64,000 nucleotides of DNA. Origin: Hyaloscypha bicolor E (lineage: Eukaryota; Ascomycota; Leotiomycetes; Helotiales; Hyaloscyphaceae). Of the stretch, positions 1 to 12,585 are shown piece after piece. The first letter of the stretch is position 1; each line of letters opens with the position of its first letter. The notes under the pieces are model-generated. The model ran no database searches, was not told where the DNA came from, and was given only the letters and a program-made list of their open reading frames with translations. The stretch spans positions 248,001 to 312,000 of the forward strand of contig NW_020194637.1 of NCBI RefSeq assembly GCF_002865645.1. The letters are read 5' to 3'. The translations under genes and the position numbers were made by a program.

Positions 1-2
1 TC

Positions 3-1388
3 CCGTGGGCGGTGCTATCAAAGACTTATCGTGATGCCATAGACTTCACTAAGTCACTGGATTGTCGATATCTATGGATAGACTCGCTTTGCATTATCCA
101 AGATAACAAGGACGACTGGGAGCATGAAGCGGCTAATATGGGGAATATATACTCCAAGTCTTATTTAAATATCGCTGCGAGTCAATCGGGAGAGAGAAAC
201 GATGGACTTTTCAATGAACGGTTTCGGCTGGAAGGAATGAAACTCGGCAAGTCGTCAATCGAGCCAGCCAGAGTACATGTGGGTGGGGACAGTATTCTGG
301 TACGCCAAGCTCCATATATAGCCCATGATCACATCCTCGGAAGGGCCCACAGGGTGACAACTGGACACTCGGACATCGGAGGCTCCTTCTCTCCCCTATT
401 CGAGCGAGCTTGGGTGTTTCAAGAACGACTGTTAGCTCCGCGCACCATCGTATTTCACCACGAGGAACTAGTATGGGAGTGTGCCAAAGCAACCTGGTGC
501 GAATGCGGAGAAATCAATAGCTCGTCCACTCCTAGTGCAATTGGGTATGATGAACTGTATCTGAAGGGCCGGCTGACTCGTCTCAATTTTAATGCAGACG
601 GGATCGTTTACTCCAAAGAGCATATGTTTAGCTTTTGGATGGATGCCGTTGAGCGCTACTCGCTCCTTAGCCTCACAAAGGAGTCGGATCGTCTGCCAGC
701 ACTAGCAGGCTTAGCACAACGCCTTTCAAAGCGCTTTTCGTGCCGGTATCTAGCAGGAATGTGGGAAGAAGATTTGGCAAGGAACCTATTATGGAGTCGA
801 GATCCATGGCGAGAGACAAGGTCGTGTAACGATCTAAGCGACTACTGTACGCCAACTTGGTCGTGGACGTTTATACGGCTGAGGACAACCAGCAACAATT
901 TTAAATCCTTCATTCGATACGACTACACTCAAGACTATTTTTTCAAAACCGATTCTAGATTTGAGCTCGTGGCCACACGTTGCGAATATTCCAACCCGTG
1001 TGACCATTTCGGGCGAGTCAAATATGCAAGTCTTGAGCTCAGAGGAGCTGTCATTGAAGTGGTCCTTAAAACTTACGAGCCAATCAAGAGCGACTTCCTG
1101 ACTGCCACTATTTTGCACTTTCAAGCTGAGTCAAGTCATTTTCGAGGTGATGTCGGTATGATTCCCTACGAGTCTAGCTTTTGGAAGGTTATGTGGATAA
1201 AGGCCCACTGTTTATTGATTGGTCATTCCTGGGCTAAGAATCCAGGAAGTGACAGCTTTGGCCTTGGTCTAGTTCTTAGCAGAAAGTCTTCCGGAGCATA
1301 TTTCCGTGTGGGATTGCTTGCACTTTCCAAACTCCGAAAGAGCGACTGGTTCAAGGGAGCAAGCATCAACACAGTCATTATAGAGTAG
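3..1388 (+). CDS. HET domain protein, 5' end outside the window
   Basis: Heterokaryon-incompatibility (HET) family protein. In fungi such proteins take part in non-self recognition and can trigger cell death after hyphal fusion. The frame is already open at the left edge, so the N-terminal LSYVWG-type block lies outside the window. Visible HET landmarks in order are RYLWIDSLCIIQD followed by a DW and an NMGNIY block, the AWVFQERLLAPRTIVF block, a CEC-like pair, LAGLAQ, YLAGMWEEDLARNLLW and PTWSWTF. About 460 residues are present without a visible intron, ending in TAG. The C-terminal half is variable, as is usual in this family. All core blocks are intact, so I treat it as a functional gene, unlike the HET relic near 37.6-38.4 kb. 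Confidence 0.9.
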   Translation, partial: PWAVLSKTYRDAIDFTKSLDCRYLWIDSLCIIQDNKDDWEHEAANMGNIYSKSYLNIAASQSGERNDGLFNERFRLEGMKLGKSSIEPARVHVGGDSILVRQAPYIAHDHILGRAHRVTTGHSDIGGSFSPLFERAWVFQERLLAPRTIVFHHEELVWECAKATWCECGEINSSSTPSAIGYDELYLKGRLTRLNFNADGIVYSKEHMFSFWMDAVERYSLLSLTKESDRLPALAGLAQRLSKRFSCRYLAGMWEEDLARNLLWSRDPWRETRSCNDLSDYCTPTWSWTFIRLRTTSNNFKSFIRYDYTQDYFFKTDSRFELVATRCEYSNPCDHFGRVKYASLELRGAVIEVVLKTYEPIKSDFLTATILHFQAESSHFRGDVGMIPYESSFWKVMWIKAHCLLIGHSWAKNPGSDSFGLGLVLSRKSSGAYFRVGLLALSKLRKSDWFKGASINTVIIE

Positions 1389-1694
1389 AATTAATATCCC
1401 CTTCGAGATCCTAAAACTTCCTATAATCCCACATTATGACATTTATAATACTACTTGGGCACAGACGCAAGCAGGGAACTCTAACTAATTAAAAGCTCAA
1501 AATAGCCCAATATTTCCTAATTCAGGGGTATCAACGACATCTCGAGATTAGGGCTACTCGAGTTTATTTAAAGCGTTTAATTAGTTACTTTTATAGGCTT
1601 TTAGTAAATTCCTATAGCAGCTAATTTTGGGATAAGCTTAGAGTAATAAGAAAGTAATAAGAGAGTCTCTCATCCATGAGCAAAGACAAATCCA
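1389..1694. other. AT-rich intergenic stretch
   Basis: AT-rich spacer with many TpA steps between the HET gene and the protease relic. The composition resembles mutated repeat DNA. I see no gene or structured repeat in it. Confidence 0.4.
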
Positions 1695-2608
1695 TCACAC
1701 AGGAGGGATATCGTTTCCCTGATGGCCAAGACAGCCAGCTCGAATAATGTTTCCGCCATAGTAGAGAACTCCAATCGCCTGGCATTGTTCGCCATGCCCG
1801 ACTTGTAAAACTGAACCGCCAGAATTTCCTGTGATGGTTGGTTACAGTTATTTGCAAGGGTGGACAAATAAAGGGACTAACCGCGGCTGGTGCGAAGAGA
1901 GTATTTCAATCTGTATTCATCCATCTCGAGATCATGAACTGCAATGGGACATTCGCTCACATGCATGGTCTATCCTTCCTCATGTTTGGGGACGTCACTC
2001 GGATATCCGACCACCTTAATCTTGGTTTCCTTGCCTTTTGTTGGAGTCTTGCCCCAAATTATGGGTCTCGCATCTTCAAATGGAGCCTGGAGGCGAAGAA
2101 CAGCAATTTCGTACTTTTCATTGCTAGCAGCATAACGACCCCAATGAATTCCAGCCGATTCAGAACGCTGATACCCCATTCTGTTCTCGGGTGCGCAGCG
2201 TGCCCCTTCGTAACCAATACAGACCAGGACATCGACTGCATGGAATCTTGTTTCCTTACGGTATATGTTATGTACAGTTGTGACAACTGTCCCTCGTTGA
2301 ACAACCACCCGGACCCCGTCCAATAAGATTTTTGGATCCTTGTTCTGGAACCTCATTAAGATCTCGCAGATGCCCAGTAGCAGAGGATGAGTTTGAAGTT
2401 CTCTGATTTGCAAAAGGAGGGGTCATCTTATTTGTAAATCCCGCTCTTCATGAAATCTTGTCCAGGAATATTTGTCAAAGAGACTCTCAGGGATACTATC
2501 TACAGGCTCCCCTAAACGTACAGAAGCAAGGTAGTATTTAGGGAGCAAAGGGAATGGAGCCTCTTTACCGGGTGATTCTTCACAGGGGAAAGTCCACCAG
2601 GCCACCAC
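1695..2608 (-). pseudogene. V8/trypsin-like serine protease relic
   Basis: Reading the minus strand, GTVVTTVHNIYR holds a catalytic-His-like site. YEIAVLRL matches the region that normally carries the Asp, but with Glu in its place. VVGYPSDVPK follows, and finally GNSGGSVLQ, the catalytic-Ser motif, in a frame reached through an intron at 1829-1881 (donor GTTAGT, acceptor CACAG, joining TSR to GNSGG). An in-frame TAG at 1980-1982 interrupts the frame just after PKHEEG, and the same frame then continues as TMHVSECPIAVHDL. The N-terminal part (about 2410-2608) is in a different frame from the His block, so a second disruption lies near 2415-2425. TGG or CAG to TAG would explain the stop. I call it a pseudogene. 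A sequencing error could explain one break but not easily both. Confidence 0.6.
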
Positions 2609-3020
2609 TGCAGGATCTTACTGAAGTCGGGAAGTGGAAGATCACTTTGCTGAAGATTTCCTAAGACAAACTTCAGTACATCAAGCGAGGTTTCCAGCGA
2701 CGGCGGCAGCAAAAGAAGCTTCAAAGACAAGGCGCGGCAATTCGTCGAGACAGTTGGCGCTGGGTGAGGCAGGGCTACGCAACCATCTGTTTGTGTACCT
2801 AGCACTTACAAGTGCAATTGGACGCCTCATTCTGGAAGATAATAACATAAGAACCTCTTCAGAGCGTTACTCCGAAGCTCCAGCGCTTGCTTTAAACCAT
2901 AGAGCTCATCAATTGCTTACGCACACCAAGCCTGAACATATCCGAGCACTCATTAAGATATATAGCATTATCATATATATCGCTCACCCACCACCCCAAA
3001 CTCCACTCACCAGCCGTCCC

Positions 3021-4437
3021 TCACAAACTACCCATCCTCCCCTCCCCACCACGAACCGATTTCCTCGCCGGACTCGCAACCCGCAGAATCGGGCTCAGCT
3101 GCGACATCTCATGGACCGGCGGCGGCATTTCATAGGGGAATATCGGTTCGCCGCAGACCTCGTACGGCATCGCGCTTGGATCCGGACCGCTTGTTGGCGG
3201 CAAAGGCGAATAGCCCCACGATTAAGAATATCCTTGGTTCTGTTGCGGGTATTACTGGTAATTGTGAGTCTGAGGATACTCCTGACTAGCATGTGGCGGA
3301 TATCCTCCACCTTGGTTCTGTATAGGATACATCTGCGTATGCTGGTTGCAACTAGGAGACTGCAACTGAGGGCTCGTTTGGAATTTGGGCTCGTAGATGG
3401 TGCCGGGGTTGAGGATGCTGCTCCTGCTCCACCCGCAGCTACGTCTGAACCTTCGCCCTTCTTTGATTGTCGCCGCCAGCAAAATAAGAGTAGGATGCCG
3501 ACTATTGCTGCCCCGGCTACTGAGGCGACGCCGATGCCTGCTTTGGCCCCGGTAGAGAGACCACTTGCTGAGTTCTCGTTACCAGAAGACCCATCTGTTG
3601 GAGCTTGAGCTCGACCAAGCCATAGTTTGGCGACGAGGGAACCGTTGCAGTCAGGATCGCAGGAACGTCTTGAACGTGGGTCGGCTGATGATTTGGGATT
3701 ACTTTGTGGGTTGCAGTGGCTCCGCATCCTTGACCCTCTTCCTCGATAGCGGAAGTACGTTTCACCACTCTCGCTTGCCCTCCCATAGCTGATACAACCA
3801 CAGTCGTCGATGAAGTGATGGTCACCGTCTGATATAGCGTCTGAATATACTGTCTTTACTGGGCGAAATAGTCGTATACGGTAGCCCAAGAGGTGTAAGT
3901 TGATGTAATGGTTGCCCTAGTCTTTGGTCAGGATTTCATTGCCATCTGGTCTCTGTGCCTGCTGAGGAAACCGCGTACGTTGGGAGAATGCACCCGCTTG
4001 TTGAACAAATCGCTCCGTCGTTGCAACATCCCCCCTTCCCACCACTTTCAGAGTTACAGCAAAAGCACCAGTCTGAGCACAATACCATCCACCACTGGCT
4101 TGCGTGCAGCAGATGCCACAATCTGGACAATAGGATCCGGAATTGTTAGCAAAGCAATAGTTGTCTGCCGTACATGTTTGTCGCGGTGCCAAAGCTGCTG
4201 CATGGTTTGGAGAAAGGCTCTCTCCGGTATGAGTCGGCGTATTCTTTCCAACTTGAGGCGGCATATGAACATCTTCATTGGGAACGCGATTGGGGGCGGA
4301 ACCAGCTCGGCCTCAGGTTTTGCAACCAGGCTATCCATTGAACTGGCATCTTCGTAGCTTGATAGAGAAAAGGATTCATCCGGCTCGGTGTAGCGAACGA
4401 CAGTAGCAACGAGTAAGAACAGGGGGGAAAACATCAT
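3021..4437 (-). pseudogene. Decayed Cys-rich single-pass membrane glycoprotein gene
   Basis: On the minus strand the parts of one protein appear in order but in several frames. First is a signal-peptide-like start (MMFSPLFLLVATVV). A Cys-rich ectodomain follows (CTADNYCFANNSGSYCPDCG, then GGCCNDGAICSTSGC after a one-base shift near 4070). Next is a Thr/Val-rich stretch (QTVTITSSTTVVVSAMGG) preceded by an in-frame TAA at the end of YDYFAQ, then the juxtamembrane SGLSTGAKAGIGVASVAG and a transmembrane helix ending ILLLFCWRRQSKK. The cytosolic Pro/Gln/Tyr-rich tail continues only after another shift (SSILNPGTIYEPKFQ), and its last part lies in a further frame. The layout matches the common fungal plan of a secreted Cys-rich head, Ser/Thr stalk, helix and disordered tail, as in wall-sensor-like proteins. 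The exact family is not identified. At least one stop and three frame changes make it non-functional as read. Confidence 0.6.
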
Positions 4438-4452
4438 GTCGATGTCCAACAA

Positions 4453-5670
4453 GAGACGGGGACAATCGTTTCCGCACCGTGGACAAAAGGTCCCAAAAGA
4501 ACGGCCAATTTAAGAGTCTGTTCGAATGCATATGTACTCCAACTAGGGAAGCTTCGTGGTGGGGTTAAAACCATCATCCACTGAGCTTCACCTATGCGAG
4601 CTTTGTGATGGCGCAGGAGGATCGATGCAACATGGCACGGGAGACACATCGCGGAACAACGGGGTAACGACGGGCAACTCTTGTGCAACCCTCGCAGACT
4701 GCTCTTCCCTCCTCTGATAGCCATCATGCTAATTCAATTGCATCAGAGAGATTGTTCCCGGGCTCAGATCAACAGGGCAGCCCATACATCTCCCCCAAAA
4801 GTCATCTGGATACTTAAAAAATAAATCGAATTGCAGACACGAAGAGTAAGCGAGGCACAATCAATCTTCGAGCCCATCATAGAGAATTGTGCGCCCACAA
4901 CGCACTCGCGTCTGCACGGGGCTTAAATATGTCACCTAAACCGAGGCTCACCTCGTATTGATTGGCCCAGTGGGAGGTGTTCGAGAAGGAGCGCATTTGC
5001 AGGGTGCATGCAGCAAAAGAGGCGCAGCCATCTCCATGGTATTGGATAATCCAGAGCTCCAGAACGAGTTCGGCAGGGCTCGTGGAGTTTCCTCAAAACA
5101 TTGTCCGAAATAGCGTGAAGCAAATGCCCATGAGTGGCAGACCCTGGAGAACAGTTGCGGGCCCCAACCGGGGCTGAGCTGCGGCAGTCCTCCCCCGAGA
5201 AGATCCTCTTGCGGCTGAGCACGTGTCTTGGGGGTATTGAAGGAAACTTTGTCGAATTATGAGTGGTTAAATTCATTTCAAAGCTTTACAATCGTACTCT
5301 ACAACATTTGCGCAGCTCGAAATGTTGGTAAAGCGGCATTCGTTGCCAAGAATATTGCATAGCTCCAGTCATCGCGGAACAGTATTCGAGCTCACACAAC
5401 TTACTTGACATGGCAATCAGACGTGCATCAAATGAAGGTTTGGCTCATTGTAATGGGCGTTCTTGCATTCTTCCTCGTTTCAAAATCTGAGGGCGACGTC
5501 GGCGAGAGCATACTCGGCACGCTGAGCATCATGGTTCAGATCGAGAGGTGTTCGAATGGCCCATCCGTCACTCAAAAGGGTGATGGGAGAGGTCGCGATG
5601 TTCTCCATTCCTTCTACCAGTCGTGCTGATGCTTGTTCTGAAGTCAGTTCTGTCCAATGATTTTCAATAA
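4453..5670. other. Intergenic, no gene seen
   Basis: About 1.2 kb between the membrane-protein relic and the 3' end of the Zn2Cys6 gene. Open frames here are short and show no family features. Nothing supportable is seen. Confidence 0.4.
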
Positions 5671-8152
5671 TCACCAGAGCGGATCCCATCCCCCAGTAGA
5701 TGTAGTCATCGTCGCAGGTCCTGGAACGATTGAAGAATGGAACTCCTGCATGAGATCACCCACTCCTTCCCATTGCATAGTTGGGTCGAATTCATTCATA
5801 TCCAGACCCAAGTCCTGCATTGCAGAGTCCTCCAACAGCCATGGCGTTGGAGTGATGGCCACAGGATATTGTTGTGGCTGAAGCCACTGTTCTGGGTATC
5901 CTCTTTGATACCCTCCCATGCCCATATACGGAACATTCTGAGCATTGCCCAGGATATCCGTCCCAAAGTTGGTGCTCGCGCCCTCAGCCAGCGAATTTGA
6001 ATCCTGCTTCATACTCTGCTCCGTGGCTTGTTTTGCAACCTCAGCTCCCCGTGCAGCACTCAGATCCATCTCCCTCTTATGCCTCGCCCTCGCAATCAGC
6101 TTCTTCATCGGCAGCCAGAGCACCCCCGGAGCCCCTTGTTCCCGGAAGTTCGTCCAGTCTTGAAATACTGAGTCCAGTACATTCCACGCCCACGTGACAT
6201 TCTCATCAAAATCTCTGACGCACAATTCACTCAATAGATATGCGACAGCATGCCACTGCACAATTGTCCGAATGTACCAGTGCCATTGTTTAGTCTTCTC
6301 AACTTCCAGATTCCGGCGAAGTTCAACGATCTTGATGCTTTTGATGAAGACCTGATCCGAGGCTTCCTTGGCGCTGGATGGTTTTGAGTCGGCTTTATGA
6401 AAGGGAAGCAGGAGCATGCACTCCATTTTGTATCTGAGAAGCTGGCACATATTTTTAACGATCCAAGACATTGAGCTATCGTCGGTACAGTGGCGGACGT
6501 ATCTGTCCTGCAGGTGTTGGCAGAACTCTTGGATGATAGTGTCTTCTCCCGTCGCGGTAGAGCCAATGATGCTCGGAAGTGGAGCGTTGTTGTTCCTCGC
6601 TCGTTGTAAAGTAAAGACTGCGGAGGCGAGCTCGCATGCGATGAGCGTCATTGTCATTTCTGTGAGGCCGGTACGAGGTTCTGGAGCGGTCGCGGCACTG
6701 GGGATAAGGTCGGAGTCGTTGATATTGAGCGGGAGATTGGTGTCATAAGTTCCAGCAGCAATGGAAGGCTCCGTTCCTTGTTTTTCCGAGTTCCGGAAAT
6801 CAAGAACGCATAGCTGCCACCATAACCTACGTCGCATCTCGCACTCGAAAGGCGGCAGACCAAAGTGAGTGCCGTCTCGGTGCAGCCCAAGTGATTGAGC
6901 TACCGCAGTAGCGGATCTTGATAAAGCCCACCCAACACGGGACTCGTTTTGACAGCGTATAATAGTCAGATACAGCACGAAAGCCTGCAGGGTGGTGAGA
7001 TCTGTGGAATCGAGGAAGCCGGCACGAGCAAGTGCTTGCTCTAATCCAAAACAATAACGATCTTGAATGAACTTTTTGTCCGACGCAAAGTTCATTTGCA
7101 CTTCATCAGCAGTCATACTGTGTGTTTTTATCAGCATGAGAGAAAATTTGAAGGGGATGGGAGAGGATTACCTTGCAATAACAGCGAAATATATCCCAAA
7201 TAGCAAAGCTTCTTGGCTTCTGCCCACGGAGTCAAGATCATCAGCTGCTTCTTTCATCATCTTCTCCAAAGAAGGCTTATGCAGCATCTTGAGCACCGGG
7301 TCGACCTTTTCGACATAAACTTGAAAGTAAAATGGTAGTTGAGATGGGAGCGGATGAAGCGGTCGAAGATCAACAGTAGAGGAATTGTATCTGAGGACGA
7401 AGCTCTGTTTGTTGTTTTCGGCGGGCGAGCACTCTTGGGTTTCTGGAGAAGATTCGTTATCGTCTTCTTTGTAGTCCTCGAATACCAATTGGACAAGATC
7501 ATCCACCTAGGTCAGAGTCAGTGGCATACTAGAATGTACAGTGTTTCACAGATATACCTCTTCAGTTACTCGAGCCCAGAAGTTGTGCTTAACGTAACGG
7601 CGTGTCCCTTCTTCGGATATCACCAGTGTGCCAAAATCCTTCTCCATCGGCGGCGCCACGTTGCTGAGGCTTCTCAAGGTAGATGCAACACCTTCGTCTT
7701 GTCCTTCACGCCCCGCCTCCAACTTTGGTGGGGTTGTCTCTTTGTGTTCGTCGTTCGGAGGTTCGGGTTCCCTCACAACATTCTCTTCACTTTCGTGTGC
7801 TTGTCTGCTGAGCTGCTTGACGACACCTAATCGAAAGATATATTAGCCATTGTACTAAATATGCCTCGGCCTGCGAGTACCCACCTTCAAGCTTGTTCAG
7901 CCTCTTGATCAGCTCGACCTCCCGCGTACTAAGTCCGTCCGTCTTCCTTGGCTGTCTCGGCGCCCTCTTTCGCGGCGCATACTCGCAGTGGAGTCCCAGC
8001 CTCTGACAATTGGAGCAGAAAGGTTTCTTGTCGCATTTAACCTTGCGGCGCCGACAGGTTACACAACTGCCCTGTTGATGGAGGGGCAGCTTGGCCGCAG
8101 GCTCGCTCGACTGGCCTGCAAGAGGATCCTCGGGACTCGTTGTGGAAGCCAT
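5671..8152 (-). CDS. Zn(II)2Cys6 fungal-specific transcription factor
   Basis: Gal4-type nuclear regulator. Exons on the minus strand are 8152-7885, 7826-7558, 7506-7172 and 7117-5671; the phases agree and give 772 aa. The zinc cluster near residues 29-56 reads CVTCRRRKVKCDKKPFCSNC followed by QRLGLHC, with the full CX2CX6CX5CX2CX6C spacing. Exon 2 carries the GTLVISEEGTRRYVKHNFWA block typical of this class. Exons 3-4 hold the fungal_trans middle homology region (YVEKVDPVLKMLHKPSL, then QAFVLYLTIIRCQNESR, SLGLHRDGTHF and EMRRRLWWQL). The start is the ATG at 8152, and the intron donors are GTGGGT, GTATAT and GTAATC. Target genes cannot be told from sequence, and no obvious pathway cluster is adjacent. 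Confidence 0.9.
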
Positions 8153-10272
8153 CTTCCCGATGCAGCAGACTAGATGACTGTCGGTAGCGGCGCTCCAGGT
8201 GGTTATTGTACAATTTCCATGGTGTTGTGTTGAATGGGATGTTGTTTGATTTCGGATGACCAGGGAAGGAATTAATCGAGCGGCTCGTTGCTTCGTAGGT
8301 GGATGGATGCACGGCTGCGGCGCAGGGGTTCACAACCCCGCAGAGAAGCCAAGGCCCTAGGAAAGCGAGTTATTAGTGTAGGGGCTCAAGACGTTATCTT
8401 TGGAAAAGCTCCTTAAGTTTAATATTCAACTTAATTATTATTCGCCTTGAATTACTTTCCAGTATTCAGGCGTCCAGAGCCTTGCTGCGGGAGTGCCCGG
8501 AGTTGAAGCCCCATGACCTTCACGAGGCGTAAGCACTTAAACATTTCAGTAATTAACGCACAGCTGATCGATAATCATGACGTTTGAACCGTCTAGACCC
8601 CAGCCATTTGCTAGCAAATGGGAGCGAAAGTCGACAAGAGACAAGAGGGGACAATCCTCCAGCATTAGCAAGAAAGGAATTACCAGAATCATAACACTGG
8701 CAAGGTGCAATTTCAAGAGAAGCCGCTAAACCGTTAGCGATTGTTTTGGATGCGGAAATGGGTTTAAAAGGAGCGACTTGAGGTTAACTCACCCTTCCAG
8801 GGCAGCCCCGGAAGGGTGCTTATGCAAGCAGATAATAATTGTCTTAGCCCTTCCTAAGCCCCCACAACGATTGGGTATTTGACAAGATTACTTGGCGAAT
8901 AGAAAGTGCTAGAATTTCGAGGCTTCTAGGGCTCAAAGCCTTCTTAGACTTGATTACAGACCAAGTCTTGCTCAGTGCGAGAGGCTGCCTAGGGTGCCCT
9001 ACTAATCAGAATAAGTGCTTTTACCTTTGACCCACAAAATGGTGGGTCTGCCCTTTAAACCAGGGGGGGTTAGTAAAGTAAGGCCTTCTTTTTCGGCTAC
9101 ATTTCAGTCCCCGGCGCGTGCACGTGAGATAGGCAAGAAGCACGTCCCTCCTTTGCCTTCACAACCGCTTAAGAAGTATATCCTCGCTTGCGCGATCCAC
9201 GTGATATAGACCAAGGAGCCGCACCGAAGTTGCGCGCTGAAAGCGCCTAATGGGGTGCCCCTGGGCTATAAATAAGGCTCAGAACTCCCAGCAACAACCC
9301 ACTCTCTAGTTCCCTTCTTGAACGACAGTTGTCGACCTGTCCAGATCCAAATTATAACCACTATCCGCAGTCAGGGCTGCCATCAAACCTCTGTTGTCCC
9401 GCAGGCCAAGGACGTATACCACTAGCCTTTCTAGTTGCTGCGATTTAGGTTTTAGATGTAATTATAGCGACAATGGCGATTTGATTCGGAAGGAAATATG
9501 ATGGCAAGATTAAGTAGGCACCTGCCACACTTGAGTTCATGACGGATACGGTCAAGAAGGGCACAGAAGGCTGCGGATGCGTTGGCGCGGAATCTTTAAT
9601 GGAGCTGGAGGAGATCTGTGCTGCGATCTCTGCTGCTCACTGCCCAGGCTGGTTGAAGGTGGGGACGCGGTCAATTCTGCCACCACTGAATGATTGTCCA
9701 GCCAAGACCAAAGAAAACATTTGAATTTCTTCGCAGGTAGCATACGCCTATACAAAGCCCAACACAGAACAGATCACTGAAACGAGGTTTGCTACTCTAA
9801 TCGCTCCGAACCAAAAACCCCAATTTGCCACCAGACACTCTTCGCAATATTCAGCCTTCATACCTGATATTCTCAAGACGCCAAGACTCTGTCAGGCTTA
9901 ATCCCAACAATTGCTGCCGGATTGATTTCCCGGTTGATAAATGTCCACAGACATAAAAGCGTTTTCCTGGAGTTGTAAATGTTCCCCCTCCGCATGCGCC
10001 ACATCTCTTCTGGGACCATCGGCAGGCCCGAATCTTTGACCCAATTTGTTGGTACAGGCCCCTAGACAGGAGCAGGTTGTTGAGTTCTGAAATTGAGGAC
10101 GCAATTTTAATCTGTACTTGCCAAAAGAACCTGTCGAAAGTTGTGGATTTTCCCGAGAATTTTTGGGGCGGTGATGTGGTGCTTGAGAACTAGTGGATGA
10201 AGTCTCTCTTCTGCCCAGTACCTTCCCCAGTATGTCAGCTAGAATATTGCAAGATAAACATGAAAGTACCCA
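8153..10272. other. Long intergenic region with a TATA-like box
   Basis: About 2.1 kb without a convincing gene. TATAAATA at 9267-9274 is followed by a C/A-rich stretch that resembles a transcription start region, but the only downstream frame is a 61-codon ORF (9539-9724) without recognisable features. This may be a dead or non-coding transcription unit. The part at 8450-8900 shows nothing I can name. Confidence 0.3.
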
Positions 10273-12585
10273 CTAGTAATCCAGCGGATCGAGTATATCA
10301 CTCTCATCTTCGTAGTCATCATCGTCATCATTGTCTATCGCCTCTCTTTTGTCCTTCGCCCTCATCTCTTCCAGTTGTTCCATCCAAGCATTAATCTTTC
10401 GAATGCAGGAAGTACGAGAATTGGGCTCTTCACTACTCGACTCAAGCATTTCAATCACCTTCTTGAAGAACAATTTCCCCTCATTGTATCGACTCTGGTT
10501 TGCATAACGGAACCCAACTTCCTCGCAGCAGTTCATAGTGTAGTGGTGTGTAAGTCCATACATCTGTGCCTGGAGAAGATATTCCTTTTTACGCCAACAG
10601 ACTGCTCCACGGTGGCGACCAGTCTCGTCCAATATATCCGCAAGCTCACACACTAACCGCCTATTCATGGATGGCGTCATGTAATTTGGGTGATATTTTA
10701 AAAGGCCTCGAAGTATTTTCTCGCTGCTTTCGAATCGTTTCTGATGCCTGTAGGTGCAAGCTCTTTGGTAGTGATATACAAAAGCAGCCCAACACCTTAA
10801 CCTGGTCGCATCGGCTAGCAAATTATGTGCGAACTCCAGCACGTTTTCGCTTTCGTCATGTCTCCTATCCTCCCTCAATGATCCAGCAAGCTGAGCCACG
10901 CCCCAGAGGGTATTAAATTGGTTTTTGCAAAAATCCCCTGAATCCTTTGCTGTCTCAAGCCGGAAGTGTAGTGAGGCCTCCAACAGTTGTTGAGCCTCGC
11001 CATGTCTCTCGACCAGTTCCAAACTGGCTCCTAGACCCTCCAAAGCAAAAATCGTTTCCGGATGTCTCATTCCAAGAGAAATTAGACGTATTTGAAGTAC
11101 TTGCCGACGGATAGCTTCTTCCTCTACCGGAAAGCCTAGCCGTCCCAGTAGTTCTGCGTTTAATTCTCTTGACCTAACAGAGACGTCGTGATTAGCGCTG
11201 AATACCCGCTCGATAGTGCCATGCAAACCCTGCTGAAGTTGATGCGCTTCTTTGTATCGACTTTGACATCGGAGGCACTGGGCAACTTGCAGACAAGCCC
11301 ACAAAGTTTGGTGCGGCTTGTACCAATTCACGAGTTTTTTCGCCCTAACCACGCCCCGAAACCAAGTCTCTGCAGTATCATAACTGTCTTGGTAGTACAA
11401 CTCCTCTGCTCTGGCCCCCATAGCCTCCATGAGATGAATTATTTCAGTGTCTTGCATGTGTTTCAACTTTTGAAGTTTAATTTTGCATTCCAACTCTGAT
11501 AACTTGGACTTGAGTGAGCGGCTCGGAAAAAACCACTGTCGGCGGACAACAAAAGGCTGTCTGGAGGATGTAGGAAACGGATACAATTCGAACTGTAGAT
11601 TAAAGTGCGACGATTTATCAAAGTCTCCAAGAGTCTGAAAATTCTTTGTTGAATTTGACAGCCTCGTCGACCATGACTGCCTCCTGGATATAATGTTCTC
11701 TTCTTGAGCCGAGTCACATCTACCACATAGGTCCATTAAATCGCTCCCCGAGATATCGTCGGTGCCGAGATTATCGGAAGCCAAATTCAGAAGTGTGATA
11801 TCACACTCTTCAATAGTCAAAGCTCCAATCAATTCGGTGAGACCCGGCGATCCGATAACATCCACGGCGTTCCAGTCGAATGAATTATCGTTATAACGAA
11901 AAACTGAGACGCTCGGCGATTCTTGAACTTGTAGATCCAACTCGCTTTGCTTTTCATAGTTTGGGGTTTGTGTGGTGGGCACTGGTTTTTCCGAGTCTTG
12001 GTTCGCCGGTCTAAAGTTCAGTTCAAACGGCACATGGCTTGCTTTATAATAAATATTAGCAAGATACACCAAATCCGAGTTGAAGCAAAACCTACCTGGA
12101 TCATATGCTATCTCATTGTTTTCAACCAAAGACTCCTCAGAGGTGACCTTCTCCAATCGCATCCATCGATTCAACTTCGCCGCATCAAGTGTCCGCCCTC
12201 TCAGCGTCTGCGCCTCAATTTCCACTTTTCCCAGTTCAGGGCCAAGATGCTCAATAATTGCGCGTCTTTCATTCTTCTTCACGTTCTTCTCAAATCCCCA
12301 CTGAGAAATTCGGTAAAGGAGTTGCTTCTTCCTATCCACATGTCAGTCCTCAAGTCGACCACCAGAGATACGTGCTTACGTGGGCCTGAACCCATGGTGC
12401 TCTTCCAGGTATTTGGAGAGTTGTCTGAGTGTCTGTCCTTGATCTAGGTACAGTTCTCGAACCGTCGGCTTCAAGTCATTCCAATTCTTTTTGGCAATGC
12501 CCTGGGGCTTCGAACTTTTTCGATCGAGGGTATCGCTAAGGTGCAAGGCTGCGGGAACGTCGTTCTGAAGTCGCGCGTTTTCCAT
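10273..12585 (-). CDS. Clr5-domain protein with TPR-like repeats
   Basis: Exons on the minus strand are 12585-12380 and 12331-10273 (donor GTAAGC, acceptor GATAG), giving 754 aa. The Clr5 domain spans the splice: WNDLKPTVRELYLDQGQTLR, then YLEEHHGFRPTKKQL and YRISQWGFEKN. Clr5 is a small N-terminal domain of unclear function found in many fungal proteins. From about residue 370 onward there are helical TPR-like units (for example AEELYYQDSYDTAETWFRGV and LLGRLGFPVEEEAIRRQVLQ), a likely scaffold. The C-terminus is strongly acidic (DNDDDDDYEDESD). It stands alone with no operon-like partner. Partners and targets are unknown. Confidence 0.85.

Noticed and set aside
2634..3608. Plus-strand 324-codon open frame
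   Set aside because: Arg-rich low-complexity translation antisense to the membrane-protein relic, whose minus-strand modules are coherent. A shadow frame.
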